Assembly: GCA_017654935.2 (NCBI GenBank)
Contig: CM065690.1
Location: 31,059,752 to 31,123,751, forward strand
From: Phymorhynchus buccinoides
Taxonomy: Eukaryota > Mollusca > Gastropoda > Neogastropoda > Raphitomidae
Direction of reading: 5' to 3'
DNA: 64,000 bases
Shown here: positions 12,156 through 64,000 of the stretch, piece after piece
How the letters are laid out: each line of letters begins with the position of its first letter
Numbering within the stretch: the stretch's first letter is position 1
Notes under the pieces: generated by a model
Told to the model about the DNA's origin: nothing
Database searches by the model: none
Seen by the model: the letters and a program-made list of their open reading frames with translations, nothing else
Made by a program: the position numbers and the translations under genes

Positions 12156-13394
12156 CTCTCATTATATGTCACTAGGACCGGTATGTTGTGGTTAATAACA
12201 TTAACACTCGAACTCGCGTGTGCACATACGTACAAAAAGCATGAAAATCACAACAACAAAAACAAGAAGCAAACGTCACCAACCCAATAGCATGGAGGAC
12301 TCTGGAAGAGTCTGTAAAGAAGACAGGGGAGACGGAATGGGTAGGGGGCAGATCCACCTCGCTGTCACTGAGGCTGCTGCTGGATCTGGATCTGGTGGAT
12401 GGCTGCTTCCACGTCAAACAGCCCAGCAGGCGACCTGGGATGGGTCGGACCCACGAGAGAGGCATGCTCATAATATTGGACATGCAAGCAACAAGCGTGC
12501 ATGAGCAAGCATATACGCGTACACATACGCGCGCCTACATCACAATCGCTCGTACACACATTCACAAACAAACACACACATACGCGCGCGCACACACACA
12601 CACAAACGCGCGCACACGCACACGCACACACACACGTACACATACATACACAATCGCTCGTACACATACACACACACACACACATACGCGCGCGCGCACA
12701 CTGACACACGCACACGTACACATACATACACACGCACACACAAACTTAGCCCGTAGACTCTCGCACGCACACAGAGAAAGAGAGACGGACGAGATAGAGA
12801 GACACAAATAGAACATCTCTGATGATCAGCTCTCCCAGGAGTTTTAATAATAATTTTATACACATGCAGGCATTTTACACCACCTCTACCGTATCCACTC
12901 GACCTCTATCCCCATAGTCTACAAACAACATTCCTCCCCTCTTCTTTTCCCTATCCTTATCTTTATTACTCACAAATGTCTCATATAGGCCCCTATGTGC
13001 CTGTGCCAGACCGGAGCACGTTACACAAATTCTTTATTCTCTCCCAGGAGTTGCTAGTTGCTTTTCTTTTCGACACTCCAGGGCTCCCAGCGACCCCCAT
13101 TTGAGGGTCTATGAAGTACTAAAATTCTAAAGGACCCTCTAAAAGAATGTGCAGGGGGGTTCTGTTTCTGTGTAATAGTCGAAAGGGACACTCATCCCAG
13201 GGATGCACTAGAAAAATTCTTTTTAGCATTTGCAATGCCACTGGGACCCTCTATCCCGCCTCTAGGACCACATATACTCTATGTGAAGGAGTCCCTGGGA
13301 CCCCTTGTTTTGCGGAACGCTTGGGAGCCCTGCACTCACCCAACCACCTGTGGTTCTTCCCTGGCCGTCCACCCCGGGGTATGGAGCGGGTCAT
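5077..13394 (-). CDS. Unrecognised multi-exon gene (about 1071-residue model)
   Basis: I do not recognise this protein. Seven minus-strand exons join with every reading phase closing: 13340-13394, 12284-12434, 11247-11691, 10340-10601, 8927-9114, 6124-7752, 5077-5562 (3216 nt including the stop). Residues about 150-370 use G/C-ending codons and look conserved (for example [52 protein letters not shown]). The rest is low complexity: His/Thr runs, Asp-Leu repeats, an Ala run, 24-residue Asn-rich repeats, a Lys/Glu stretch and a Thr-rich tail. Residues about 821-845 form one hydrophobic stretch that could span a membrane. No signal peptide is evident. The first ATG is chosen because an in-frame stop lies just upstream, but an upstream exon is possible. 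Two donors are possible for exon 3 and two acceptors for exon 4, so the junction between them is the weakest. Function unknown. Confidence 0.65.
5602..5738. repeat. (TC)n then (GA)n microsatellite pair
   Basis: A TC run (5602-5638) and a GA run (5653-5738) are separated by about 14 bp, so they form a self-complementary pair. They lie in the last intron of the unrecognised gene. Confidence 0.97.
5813..6005. repeat. (CA)n/(CG)n microsatellite
   Basis: Alternating purine-pyrimidine tract with two long CG blocks (about 5868-5893 and 5985-6005) that could adopt Z-DNA. Confidence 0.97.
6124..7752 (-). CDS. Unrecognised gene, long exon 6 (543 codons)
   Basis: Acceptor TTTCAG, then 543 open codons to AACAGG|GTAGGT. 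The N-terminal part has three nearly identical 24-residue repeats (core [17 protein letters not shown]) from a 72-bp tandem repeat. The middle has Cys/His and charged segments without a known motif. Near the end are a 25-residue hydrophobic stretch and a Glu/Lys-rich segment. Without this donor the frame would stop at 6073-6075. Splicing to the in-phase exon 7 is preferred because exon 7 also looks coding. Confidence 0.7.
7878..8092. mobile_element. hAT-like MITE, copy 1
   Basis: Ends CAGGGCTCCCA / TGGGAGCCCTG, flanked by the exact 5-bp target duplication ACAAG. It is non-coding and lies in the intron upstream of exon 6 of the unrecognised gene. Confidence 0.92.
8927..9114 (-). CDS. Unrecognised gene, exon 5 (GC donor)
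   Basis: Acceptor CACCAG. The exon encodes [20 protein letters not shown], then [20 protein letters not shown], then an Ala run encoded by GCT repeats and an Asn-rich end. The donor is CAG|GCAAGT, a consensus-perfect GC-AG intron donor, and no GT donor fits better. Phases match both neighbours. Codon use is strongly coding-like. Confidence 0.75.
9143..9604. repeat. 115-bp minisatellite, four units
   Basis: Four units begin near 9149, 9264, 9379 and 9490 and share AACTGGTGGTATTAGTGATG and AAATAATGACAATAGCTGTG. They lie in the intron just upstream of exon 5 of the unrecognised gene and are followed by a TC repeat. Confidence 0.9.
9631..9705. repeat. (TC)n microsatellite
   Basis: A 75-bp TC run downstream of the 115-bp minisatellite. 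Confidence 0.97.
10086..10303. mobile_element. hAT-like MITE, copy 2
   Basis: Same family as the 7878 copy. The ends are CAGGGCTCAC / GGGAGCCCTG, flanked by CATGC and CATGT (5-bp target duplication with one mismatch). Confidence 0.9.
10340..10601 (-). CDS. Unrecognised gene, exon 4
   Basis: Acceptor ATTCAG at 10602 (alternative TATCAG giving a start at 10529, same phase); donor GTACGA. The 3' two-thirds has coding-like codon use and encodes [38 protein letters not shown] and a basic [11 protein letters not shown]. It ends one base into a codon, which the next exon completes. Confidence 0.65.
10949..11019. repeat. (CA)n microsatellite
   Basis: About 70 bp of CA repeat between exons 3 and 4 of the unrecognised gene. 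Confidence 0.97.
11247..11691 (-). CDS. Unrecognised gene, exon 3
   Basis: The acceptor TCCAG follows a long pyrimidine tract. The exon encodes a His/Thr-rich stretch, [15 protein letters not shown] with Asp-Leu repeats, a Gly/Arg run, and the conserved-looking [19 protein letters not shown] and [15 protein letters not shown]. The donor GTTTGT after ...YYTK keeps phase 0 for exon 4. A better-scoring donor, GTAAGA at 11273-11278, would end the exon at 11279, but its phase does not fit the visible exon 4 acceptors. Confidence 0.6.
11965..12152. repeat. (TC)n with AGAGCT interruptions
   Basis: A TC tract broken four times by the palindrome AGAGCTCT, so each break can fold on itself. Confidence 0.97.
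12284..12434 (-). CDS. Unrecognised gene, exon 2
   Basis: Acceptor CCCAG and donor GTTGGT. It encodes about 50 residues: a basic RLLGCLTWK segment, a Ser-rich run, then [16 protein letters not shown]. The 2-base start and 2-base end match the exons on either side, which is the main support for the frame. Confidence 0.6.
12575..12770. repeat. Imperfect (CA)n/(CG)n tract
   Basis: Two similar halves share ATCGCTCGTACACA. It lies between exons 1 and 2 of the unrecognised gene. Confidence 0.9.
13079..13332. mobile_element. hAT-like MITE, copy 3, beside a splice donor
   Basis: Target duplication CACTC (13074-13078 and 13333-13337) is exact. The copy has an extra 30-odd bp near 13160-13195. The right duplication overlaps the splice donor of exon 1 of the unrecognised gene (GTGAGTG read on the minus strand). 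Confidence 0.92.
13340..13394 (-). CDS. Unrecognised gene, putative first coding exon
   Basis: Starts at an ATG with A at -3 and encodes a basic N-terminus ([18 protein letters not shown] plus one base). The donor GTGAGT follows directly, and its phase fits the next exon. The frame stays open upstream for about 20 codons to a TGA, and a weak CAG acceptor lies there, so the true 5' end may be further out. A 254-bp TIR element begins seven bases into the intron. Confidence 0.5.
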
Positions 13395-13654
13395 GATGAC
13401 ACTGAGGCCCCTCCTCCAGACCTCTCCACTCCTTCGTTCGCCCCTCGCCTCCTGGGCTCACTTCAATCCCTTCTGCCCCTCCGTTGTTCTTGGTGATGGC
13501 GGGACAGGCTGGCTGTCACTATCAGGCGCAAGAACGGGGATTTTTTAGAATCCCAGTTAAATTTGTATATGAATTACTGTTTTGTTTCATTAGGTAGCTG
13601 ATAGTGCTAATGACTGATTTGTTTTGAACAAATCAGAGAAAGACGGGAGGGGGG

Positions 13655-13761
<107 letters not shown>

Positions 13762-14205
13762 CTCCTTGGGAGATAATAAAATGATTTTGATTGATTGAAA
13801 GAGAGAGAGAGCATGTGTTTTTTCTCTCGAATATTTCTAGGTCCAAAAACATCAGAGCACAAATGCCTAATAATCACACCGCACTTTGATTGACAGGCTG
13901 AGTGCTATTTAATTTGATCACATGCAACTTTAGGTAAGTTTTCTTCTGGTAAGTCTAAAGGTCGCTGTGCACGTTAACATTTTTCACAAAATATCTTTAT
14001 TTTCCACATGGCAACACAGTGTTAGGCCACTCATACTATGACTTACAACTCATTGTGTGGCCATGGAGAAATCGTAATATTTTGTGAATAATAATTGTTA
14101 ACGTGTACAGAGACGTTAACCGTAACCAGGGTAGAATCTAATGTCAGGGGCGCAGCATCCATGTCAGGTACTCAGACAAGAGCCTGGCCACTTTTTTTCG
14201 CTTGA

Positions 14206-14208
<3 letters not shown>

Positions 14209-14267
<59 letters not shown>
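14209..14267. repeat. Poly-C tract of about 58 bp
   Basis: A homopolymer this long is likely to have an unreliable length in the assembly. Confidence 0.95.
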
Positions 14268-14382
14268 ACACACACACAATTTGCATTAACAAAAACTGCA
14301 TTTTTCTGCTTTTAAGCATCATTTAGAAGCATCACTCCGTCTCGACCATAAAACTACCCCAAGCTTCTGTATGACTAGTCTA

Positions 14383-14860
14383 CATATAATAAGCGCATAG
14401 AGCTCCACATTGGTGGAGGAATGCGCTATATAAATGATTCACTATTATTATTATTTATTATTATTAATAATAATACTGAACATTTATATAGCGCTTTACT
14501 CCCTTTGCAGGGAGCTCAAAGCGCTTTACATAGACAATAAAACACAAATAAGTCATTATGCACATGACTCACTACAATCAAATTAAATAATGAAATATGC
14601 ATACAATAATATGCCAAACATTTGATTTTTGTAATCCCGTAATCCGAAAATATGGTTTTACGCCCTCTTCGGCCTTTCGGCCATGTGGGGCATTTGTAAA
14701 TACATGTACAAAGATGGTGGGAACAATACTGGAGGCAATACCCGGAGGCAGTGCTAAACAAGTAAAGTCCCGATTTTTAATAATGCAGATATGTGTAGCA
14801 GTAACCACTCCTCGGCTAAACCTCATTGGCTATGGTACCACCACAAGAATATAATAATCC
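14383..14860. repeat. Dispersed repeats with GCGCTATATAAAT-type tails
   Basis: Contains two LINE/SINE-like tails (AATGCGCTATATAAATGA with ATT repeats; ATAGCGCTTTACTCCC). A separate repeat at about 14640-14845 recurs at 48009-48205 (shared AAGATGGTGGGAACAATACT). No gene. Confidence 0.65.
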
Positions 14861-15322
14861 CGTAATGTTAGCTACAGTGTCAATCTTTATGATGAATTCG
14901 GACACAATGTAAAGCATTTGAAATGAATAAAACAAATTGAACAATGAGCACTCGTCTAGTAGAAAGAAACTTACGCCTGAAGAAAGGACAGAAATGGAAA
15001 CGAAGTGGTTTGCTTTGTTCCAGATTTCCTTGTGTGTGGTGCGAAGGTGCCAAGGCACCACACTCCAAAAAGCCTTATTATTACGTCAGAATTAAGTTGT
15101 AAGCTGTAACTTGACGTCACGAGATAGGTTAACACGTCACGCTAGATAGGCATCTTCCTTGTTGATTTTATTTGTTCCAGAAAGCACTGACACATAGTAA
15201 ACTTCTGCGAGACAAAATCCCTTTCTTTTATGCATCAGAATCGTCAACAAGATTAGATGACGGAGGATGCCTCAAGAAAGAAGAAGACCATTTTTTATTT
15301 ATATTCTAGATAAAAACAAAGT

Positions 15323-15376
15323 GCGTGCGTGCGTGTGTGCGTGCGTGCGTGCGTGCGTGCGTGCGAGCGTGCGCGA
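15323..15376. repeat. (GTGC)n microsatellite
   Basis: About twelve GTGC units at the left edge of the GTAAC/GTTAC palindrome zone. Confidence 0.9.
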
Positions 15377-15389
15377 CACATTCTGTATT

Positions 15390-16299
15390 AATTTGTAACA
15401 GTCTTTAACTGGAGCGTTTTTGTCGTTACAAAAACGAAATAAGTCTTACTCAAACGGTCCAGGTGCCTTATATTCTATATTAGTAACGGTCATTACATGA
15501 TGCGTAACCATCGTTACAACAGCGAATTAGTCTCTTTTCAAAAGTTTTGAAGGCTTCAGACTCATCATAGTATTATTCTTCTGTAACAGTCGTTACATGG
15601 TCCGTAACTCTCGTTACACAGTGTGTAACGGCCGTTACAGCGGATTAATCTCTTTTGAAAAGTGTTGAGGCTTTGAGACACATGTTCTTTATTTGTGTAC
15701 CAAAACGCTCCAGTTACAGACTGTCGATGCAAGAGCGAACTATTCTCTATTCAAAGATTTCGAGCGCTTACATAGACAAATTCTACATAAGTAGGCTTAA
15801 CGATGGTTACACGTTGCGTACCGGTCGTTACATAGTGTGTAACAGACGTTACACAGTCCGTTACAGTCGTTGCAACAGAGGCTTAAGGCTCATAGAGTTG
15901 GTGAGTTAGTGATTTTGTGTGTGTGTGTAGGCTATGTGTGTGTGCACGCGCGCGCGTGTGTGTGTGTGAGAGAGAGAGAGAGAGGGTGGTGTGTGTGTGT
16001 GTGTAACATTCTTTAATTAGTGCGTTTTGGTCATTACAACAGTAAAATAATCTCTATTCAATCGTTTTGATTGCCTACAATGACACATTGTATATGAGTA
16101 ACGATCGATCGTTATGTGTGTATGATTGTGTGTTTTAAGTGCGCATGTGTGTTTTAAGCGCGCAATGTGTGTGTATGTGTGTGTGCGTGTGTGTGTGCAG
16201 TGTAACAAATTAAGTGTGACATTTTTCAGTGAGAGGGTTAGTGTGTGTTTGAGTGAGAACCAAAGTGATCGAGTAAATGAGATATGGATTAAGAGAGAC

Positions 16300-16351
<52 letters not shown>

Positions 16352-16824
16352 AGGGTGCTTGCGAGTGAAGACATTTTTTGCAATTTCATTCTTGTTCAAT
16401 TCGTTTCTTGTTTATTGAATGTTATTGTCTGTTACTGTAGGCCAATATATTTTTGTTCAATGTAAGTACCATTTTATATAGTTAATCTGACAATAAATTG
16501 TGTGTGTGTGTGTGTGGACGCTCGCGCATGCGTGCGAAAAAATACAATTATTCCGAGGGCTTCACTTATCACATTTTATACAGGTAGAGGGCTTAAAACG
16601 AACTATTCTGTATTTATATCGGTGGTTACACAAGTTTGTAATGGTGTTTACGTGTGTAAAGCTATAGGCCTACTTGATCATTTTGAACGGTCGATATACG
16701 GTTTGTAACAGTCGTTACAACTCAATACTTTTCTATATCCATACAGTGTTTTCATACCTAATGTGTGCTCGTAACGGTTCGTACAAACTGCAAAACAGTA
16801 TTCATACCACAGCATTATAAGCTA

Positions 16825-16859
<35 letters not shown>

Positions 16860-17110
16860 AACATAATATATATTTGTAACAGTCTTTATAACTAGTGCAG
16901 TTTGGTCGTTACAAATCTGGAATAATCTTTATTCAACCGTTTCGAGGCCCTTTTATTCTATATAATATTAGTAACAAGTAGTAAACTACTACAGCAAAAT
17001 GATCTCTCTTCAAAAGTGTTGAGGTCTTCATACACATAATTATTCTTTGTCTGTAACGTCCGTGACATGGTCAGGTGGTCACGTGCGTAACGGTCGCTTC
17101 ACATTGCGTA
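15390..17110. repeat. Zone of GTAAC...GTTAC palindromes in old tandem repeats
   Basis: At least eight short inverted motifs of the form GTAAC-N4-GTTAC occur, including the perfect 16-bp palindrome TGTAACGGCCGTTACA at 15624-15639. They lie in degenerate units that also share TCTTTTCAAAAGT, TTGAGG-CTTC and TTATTCTT. GT and GA microsatellites interrupt the array. No coding frame is supported. Confidence 0.7.
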
Positions 17111-17442
17111 ACTGTAACCTTGCTCAGGTTAAAAGACAGACAGACAGCAAGAAAGTACTAATACAGGACAGACCTACGTGGAAGGGACAAAAATGGTAGA
17201 ATGGGGAAACTCACCAGAGTTTGGGTTTGGTGATCGAGGTAGAAAAAGGGAAGGATTTATATTTTGTTTTGATGAAGGTACGTGGAAATTGGAATTAACA
17301 CAGGTAAAGAAACAGGAAAGTTTTGAATTAATCAACAATATTATTGTGTGAAAAATTAGTGGGTTTTTTTTCACTCAATCTGATATTACATCAAGATATT
17401 AAAAACATTCATAAAGAAAACAAACAAACAAAAACAAAAATC

Positions 17443-17443
17443 C

Positions 17444-17518
<75 letters not shown>
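17443..17518. repeat. (GA)n microsatellite
   Basis: GA run of about 75 bp with one AA interruption. Confidence 0.96.
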
Positions 17519-17519
<1 letters not shown>

Positions 17520-17594
17520 GTTCTTTTTCGTAGTCTCTTAATACAAGTTGCATTTCTTCTCCTTCGATCATTGTATTGGGGTTCAACGGTTGTA

Positions 17595-17739
17595 CAGTGG
17601 AACCTCCCTTATAAGACTCCCTCCCACATAAGACCTACTTCTCTGAGACATTGCCCTTCTTTGTAAGTATTAAAATTACCTCCCTTATCAGATCTCATTT
17701 TGGATGGTTTTTGAAGGTCTTATAAGGGAGGTTCCACTG
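17595..17739. mobile_element. TA-target MITE (pogo-like ends), copy 2
   Basis: TA|CAGTGGAACCTCCCTTATAA ... TTATAAGGGAGGTTCCACTG|TA: full-length, 145 bp, with both ends and the TA duplication intact. Confidence 0.93.
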
Positions 17740-17959
17740 TATTTTTGGTAAACTAGTATTAATAGTAGGGCTTGAGATTGTGGTGGTGGTTGTGTAATTT
17801 TGTAAGTTCTAATAGTTTGATAATTCGTCATTGTATATTTTAGTGTTATCATTTTAAGCAAGTTAGGCTTATCCTCATCCCAAAAGTTTTTTTTTTTCTC
17901 TCCACATATTAACATTAAGTATTAGTTTGTCAATTGTTCTGTTACTTAATTAATTTAAG

Positions 17960-18222
17960 TTAAAACCCTTTCACCGCCAAAGTCGCATTTTAGTACCACA
18001 GTGATTTAATACCTATGTCATTAAAAGGCATCAAATTGGGGTCTATTATCCAAAGACCCCTTTGTCTTAGTGTTAGGAAGTAAGGATAGACCTTATTTTA
18101 TATATATGTATATGTCACAGAAGAGTCCACAATACTTCAGATGGATTTTTGTTCTCTACCCAGCCAGGTAAATTTAATGGACATTTTTGGCTGAAATATC
18201 GCTGGCGGTGAAAGGGTTTTAA
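17960..18222. mobile_element. TTAA-flanked MITE, family 'CCCTTTCACCGCC'
   Basis: The ends TTAAAACCCTTTCACCGCCA and TGGCGGTGAAAGGGTTTTAA are inverted copies. A TTAA target suggests a piggyBac-type source. A closely similar copy is at 51730. Confidence 0.8.
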
Positions 18223-19175
18223 GGACGGACTGTGCCCAAAATGCCATATTCTTATTGCTTTGTTTTGTGTACTAAAATGTTTTGATTTCAATTTCTGTGT
18301 TTTTTGGTTGGTTTTATTATTGTTTCTCAAATTCTTTCCAGCTGTGTGTCTATTTGACTTTCAAACTCTGTTTGCATGCATGTCTGTCTGTCTGCCTGCC
18401 TGTTTATTTATCTGTGTGTGTGGGGGGGGGGGCTGTCTCCCTCTGATAAATGCAATAAACACACACATATAATAATTAAAATAATAACAAAGAAAGCTTA
18501 TATAGCGCACATTCCAGGCTAACTGCTCATGGCGCTTTACAAAAAATACATTTAACCAAATCACATCAATGCACATGCTCGCACGCACACAAGCACACAC
18601 TGACGAACACAGCATATCATTTACATGCGCATGCACACATACATACATACATACATACGTATATACACGCATAAAGAATCACCAGTACACAAACAGTCTT
18701 TCTTATTAAAAAAAAAAAAAAATTGTCTCCTGAAGATTCAAATTAATAAATATCATGTGTGTATGTATCTGTACATGCAAGTATGTGTGTGTGTGTGCAA
18801 GAGAGAGAGAGTGTGTGTGTGTAAATATTAAAATAATAATTTCCACTTGCGTGCTGCAAGCCTTCCAGCTTTTAGGCGGCCCGGAGTGTACTACTCCTGT
18901 CCTACAGAACTGGGAATTAAACAAATGAAACTCCCCAGAAGCAAACTTTGCAGACGCACAACATTAATGAGAACATGAAACACAAACATTAGGGTTTCAA
19001 CACTTTTATTGTACAAAAAGTGGAGGTAGCTAAGCAAGTCAACACAGCGTTGAAATAAAAATGCATCTGTTTTCTCTATTTGAGGATTCTTATTCTAAAA
19101 TTCACTCTTCCAATATTTCATATAAACATCCATGCATAAACCCATGTGCACACACCCAAACAGACTAACAAAGAA

Positions 19176-19679
19176 CTGACGGATGAGTTTTTGCAAGAAA
19201 CACGTCGAGATCACCAGAAAGACAGCCTTTTCAAGGATCAAAACACTCACTTTGCTCTGGTTTCCTAGAAATCAAACTGTCATAATGGCGATTCCTCCTT
19301 GGCGGAGTTGCCGGAGAGAGAAACCATTTTGGACGGGGTGGGTGGAGGACGCTCAGTGGTTGAAGCTTTTTCTTCTTAGTAGTGTGCAGTTTTTGTTTTT
19401 TAAAGGAGCTATTTCCTTTTGGTAAACTGTAAACAAAAAGGCTTGTTTTGTGGACATTTCGTAATTTGGTCTAAGCGACTGAGGCGGCCATTATAAAACA
19501 GAAGGCACATTCCTTCTCTTTCACTGGAAGAATTTGACTTCCAGCACCTCCAACAAGGAGGAATCGTCGATTTGACGGTTTGATTTCTAGGAAACCAGAG
19601 CAAAGTGAATGTTGCTATCACTGTAAAGGGTGTTTTCCTCGTGATCTTGACGCGTTTCTTGCAAAAACTAATCCGTCAG
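19176..19679. mobile_element. Foldback element, 504 bp
   Basis: Arms of about 130 bp (from CTGACGGATGAGTTTTTGCA, and to TGCAAAAACTAATCCGTCAG) are inverted copies around a 240-bp centre. It lies between the MSH2 stop and its first canonical AATAAA. Confidence 0.85.
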
Positions 19680-20067
19680 AGTGCCCCTTTAAAAGTTTTA
19701 ATCAAACGTTAACATCCTACAAGACTATGAACATGACTGTACCAATGAAACAAATTATGCCAACAGAAAGGTGAACTGAGTTTCCTAATAACCTACGAGG
19801 GATCTTCAACCTAACTCACACTATCATAATCATTCACAAGCAGTAAACATTCTGTAAAGTATACACTAGCCTGTCTTCTACAAGCATGTTTTCAGATCTA
19901 AATGTATTGTTCTGCGACAATGCATACAATTTGTAACAACCCTTTTTTAGACGCAACATCTTCATAAGATTCGCCTTGTCAAAAATGATCATGCTATGAA
20001 ATGTAAAAAATAAAAGTTTGGCAGAATTTGCCCAAACCTGATTTACTTCTTGCAAGATGCATTGATT

Positions 20068-20532
20068 TTAACCCCTTGACTGCCACATAACGTATCACGT
20101 ACAGGCTTGATGACATCATGAAATTAAGAGAAATAACAACGGGATGCAGTTTACAGCTCTTAAACCTCCATAAAAATTGCCAGAAGCGTTTCTATCTCCA
20201 AACCATTTTGGCTGATTGACTTGTTAACAATTCTGCATGGATGCAACTGGAGAAAATCCAAAAACAGGCAAGGCAGGGGTCCAGGGGCCGCCCAGGCCCC
20301 TGGCAGGACCCCTGGGGGGTCAGGGGGGCAAAGCAAAATCATACTCAATTTGAAGCTTATTCCAGGCTTGTAAAGTGATAATTCACTATTTTCTCCCTTG
20401 AACTTTGAATCAATTTTGGTGGGGGGGGGGGGGGGTGTCAAAATTTGCCTGGTTTTCAAATTTTGAAAAACAGGCGCCGCCTTGTATCCGAGGCAAGGTT
20501 GCATCCATGATTCTGGCAGTCAAAGGGGTTAA
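20068..20532. mobile_element. TTAA-flanked MITE, family 'CCCCTTGACTGCCA'
   Basis: Begins TTAACCCCTTGACTGCCA and ends with TGGCAGTCAAAGGGGTTAA-like sequence. Shorter relatives are at 27283, 32042 and 57051. Confidence 0.8.
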
Positions 20533-20646
20533 AGATGCTACAACTTTCATACAGATTTACAACTGTATCTTCATTTATCTCTGTCAAAGAAGATAGAATC
20601 TCAACAAAAGGTTGTTCTTTCGACAGAATAATCTCTTGTACTTTTT

Positions 20647-20652
20647 TTTAAT
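20647..20652 (-). terminator. Possible MSH2 polyadenylation signal
   Basis: On the minus strand an ATTAAA hexamer lies 31 bases past the MSH2 stop. The nearest canonical AATAAA on that strand is at 19005-19010, which would give a 1.7-kb 3' UTR running through two mobile elements. Confidence 0.35.
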
Positions 20653-20683
20653 CCATGTGGATATCGCGCCTTTCCACAGTCTG

Positions 20684-58850
<38,167 letters not shown>

Positions 58851-58973
58851 AGCTATTTTTTCTTTCACTTGTTTAGGCTCAGTTGCTCCTCGTTCAGCTG
58901 GCGGGAATGGTGAAAGGGAAATCACTCTGGTTCGAACAAAGGACCACAACTTCCATTGTCATTGATCAACAAC
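58851..58973. promoter_or_regulatory. Probable bidirectional promoter between MSH2 and ZC4H2
   Basis: Only 123 bp separate the two divergent start codons, so both 5' UTRs and the core promoter must sit here or overlap the genes. GGCGGGAA at 58900-58907 (TTCCCGCC on the MSH2 strand) matches the E2F consensus, and E2F control of MSH2 is known in mammals. No TATA box is evident. Transcription start sites cannot be placed from sequence. Confidence 0.65.
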
Positions 58974-63545
<4,572 letters not shown>

Positions 63546-63716
63546 AAACGTTCACTGATTCAGGGCCACGCCAAAGTGGTTGTGATCATATCACATGCTT
63601 TGATGAGTTTGCTATTGGGTGTCATGAGGTTTTGCTATTTCTGTAAGGTGCTTTAGGGGCTATTTTGTTTTATTTAATTTTAGTTTTTAAGGGGCTGTGC
63701 AGATTACATGCAGAAA

Positions 63717-63844
63717 CCTCATGCGTTTATTCTCAAATAAGTAAAAGAAAGTAAGAAATATGCAGATGGGATAAGCGCATACGTTTCCGCATGCAATTTT
63801 TTTGTCTTACTTTCTTTTACTTATTTGTGGATAAGCGCATGAGG
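63717..63844. repeat. Foldback hairpin in the ZC4H2 3' UTR region
   Basis: Arms of 39 bp (63717-63755 and 63806-63844) are inverted copies with about four mismatches, around a 50-bp loop. If the 3' UTR reaches the ATTAAA at 63911, this hairpin is transcribed. It is probably a small foldback transposon remnant. Confidence 0.75.
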
Positions 63845-64000
63845 TCTCCACGGTTAATTGCACAAAGCCATAAGCGAAGGCATTTCTTTAATAGTTTGTG
63901 AGAAGAAGTCATTAAAAAAAAAGAACAAAATAATCTAACATTCACAAAGTGACAACATGTTTTTTAAAATACTTTTAATCATTTCTGGTTTTAAAGCTGA

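Noticed and set aside
58851..58949. N-terminal extension of MSH2 upstream of the chosen ATG
   Set aside because: The frame is open for 33 codons but begins at TTG, not ATG. The chosen ATG matches the known start of the family (MA-QPK).

Overview
This is nuclear DNA of an invertebrate animal, most likely a gastropod or another lophotrochozoan. That taxon call is inferred from short exons in repeat-packed introns, tRNA-headed SINEs, CR1-like LINE tails, and several terminal-inverted-repeat (TIR) families. The window holds three protein-coding genes. All three were assembled by following GT-AG (once GC-AG) splice sites whose reading phases close.

(1) Positions 5077-13394, minus strand: an unrecognised gene with at least seven coding exons and a model of about 1071 residues. 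It has a conserved-looking middle and long low-complexity parts. Flanks: 1-5076 and 13395-20683 show no gene, only microsatellites, degenerate tandem repeats and foldback or TIR elements.

(2) Positions 20684-58850, minus strand: a complete MSH2 gene (mismatch-repair MutS homologue) of 27 coding exons and 932 residues. Walker A, Walker B and the other ATPase motifs are intact. Its introns hold most of the mobile DNA here: TA-, TTAA-, 5-bp- and 6-bp-target-site TIR elements, SINEs, LINE 3' ends, foldback elements (one with telomere-like repeats) and minisatellites. One minisatellite has copied the end of exon 19, with its splice donor, about twelve times.

(3) Positions 58974-63545, plus strand: a complete ZC4H2 gene (five exons, 228 residues, C-terminal C4H2 zinc finger). 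Its start codon lies 123 bp from that of MSH2, head to head, so the two genes probably share a bidirectional promoter that carries an E2F-like site.

No rRNA gene, functional tRNA gene, CRISPR array or complete autonomous transposon is visible. The least explained stretches are the donor-copying minisatellite (33.36-34.19 kb), a three-way interleaved mosaic at 50.69-51.45 kb that looks like an assembly or consensus error, a 1.7-kb zone of short GTAAC/GTTAC palindromes (15.4-17.1 kb), and a truncated decoy copy of a ZC4H2 exon.
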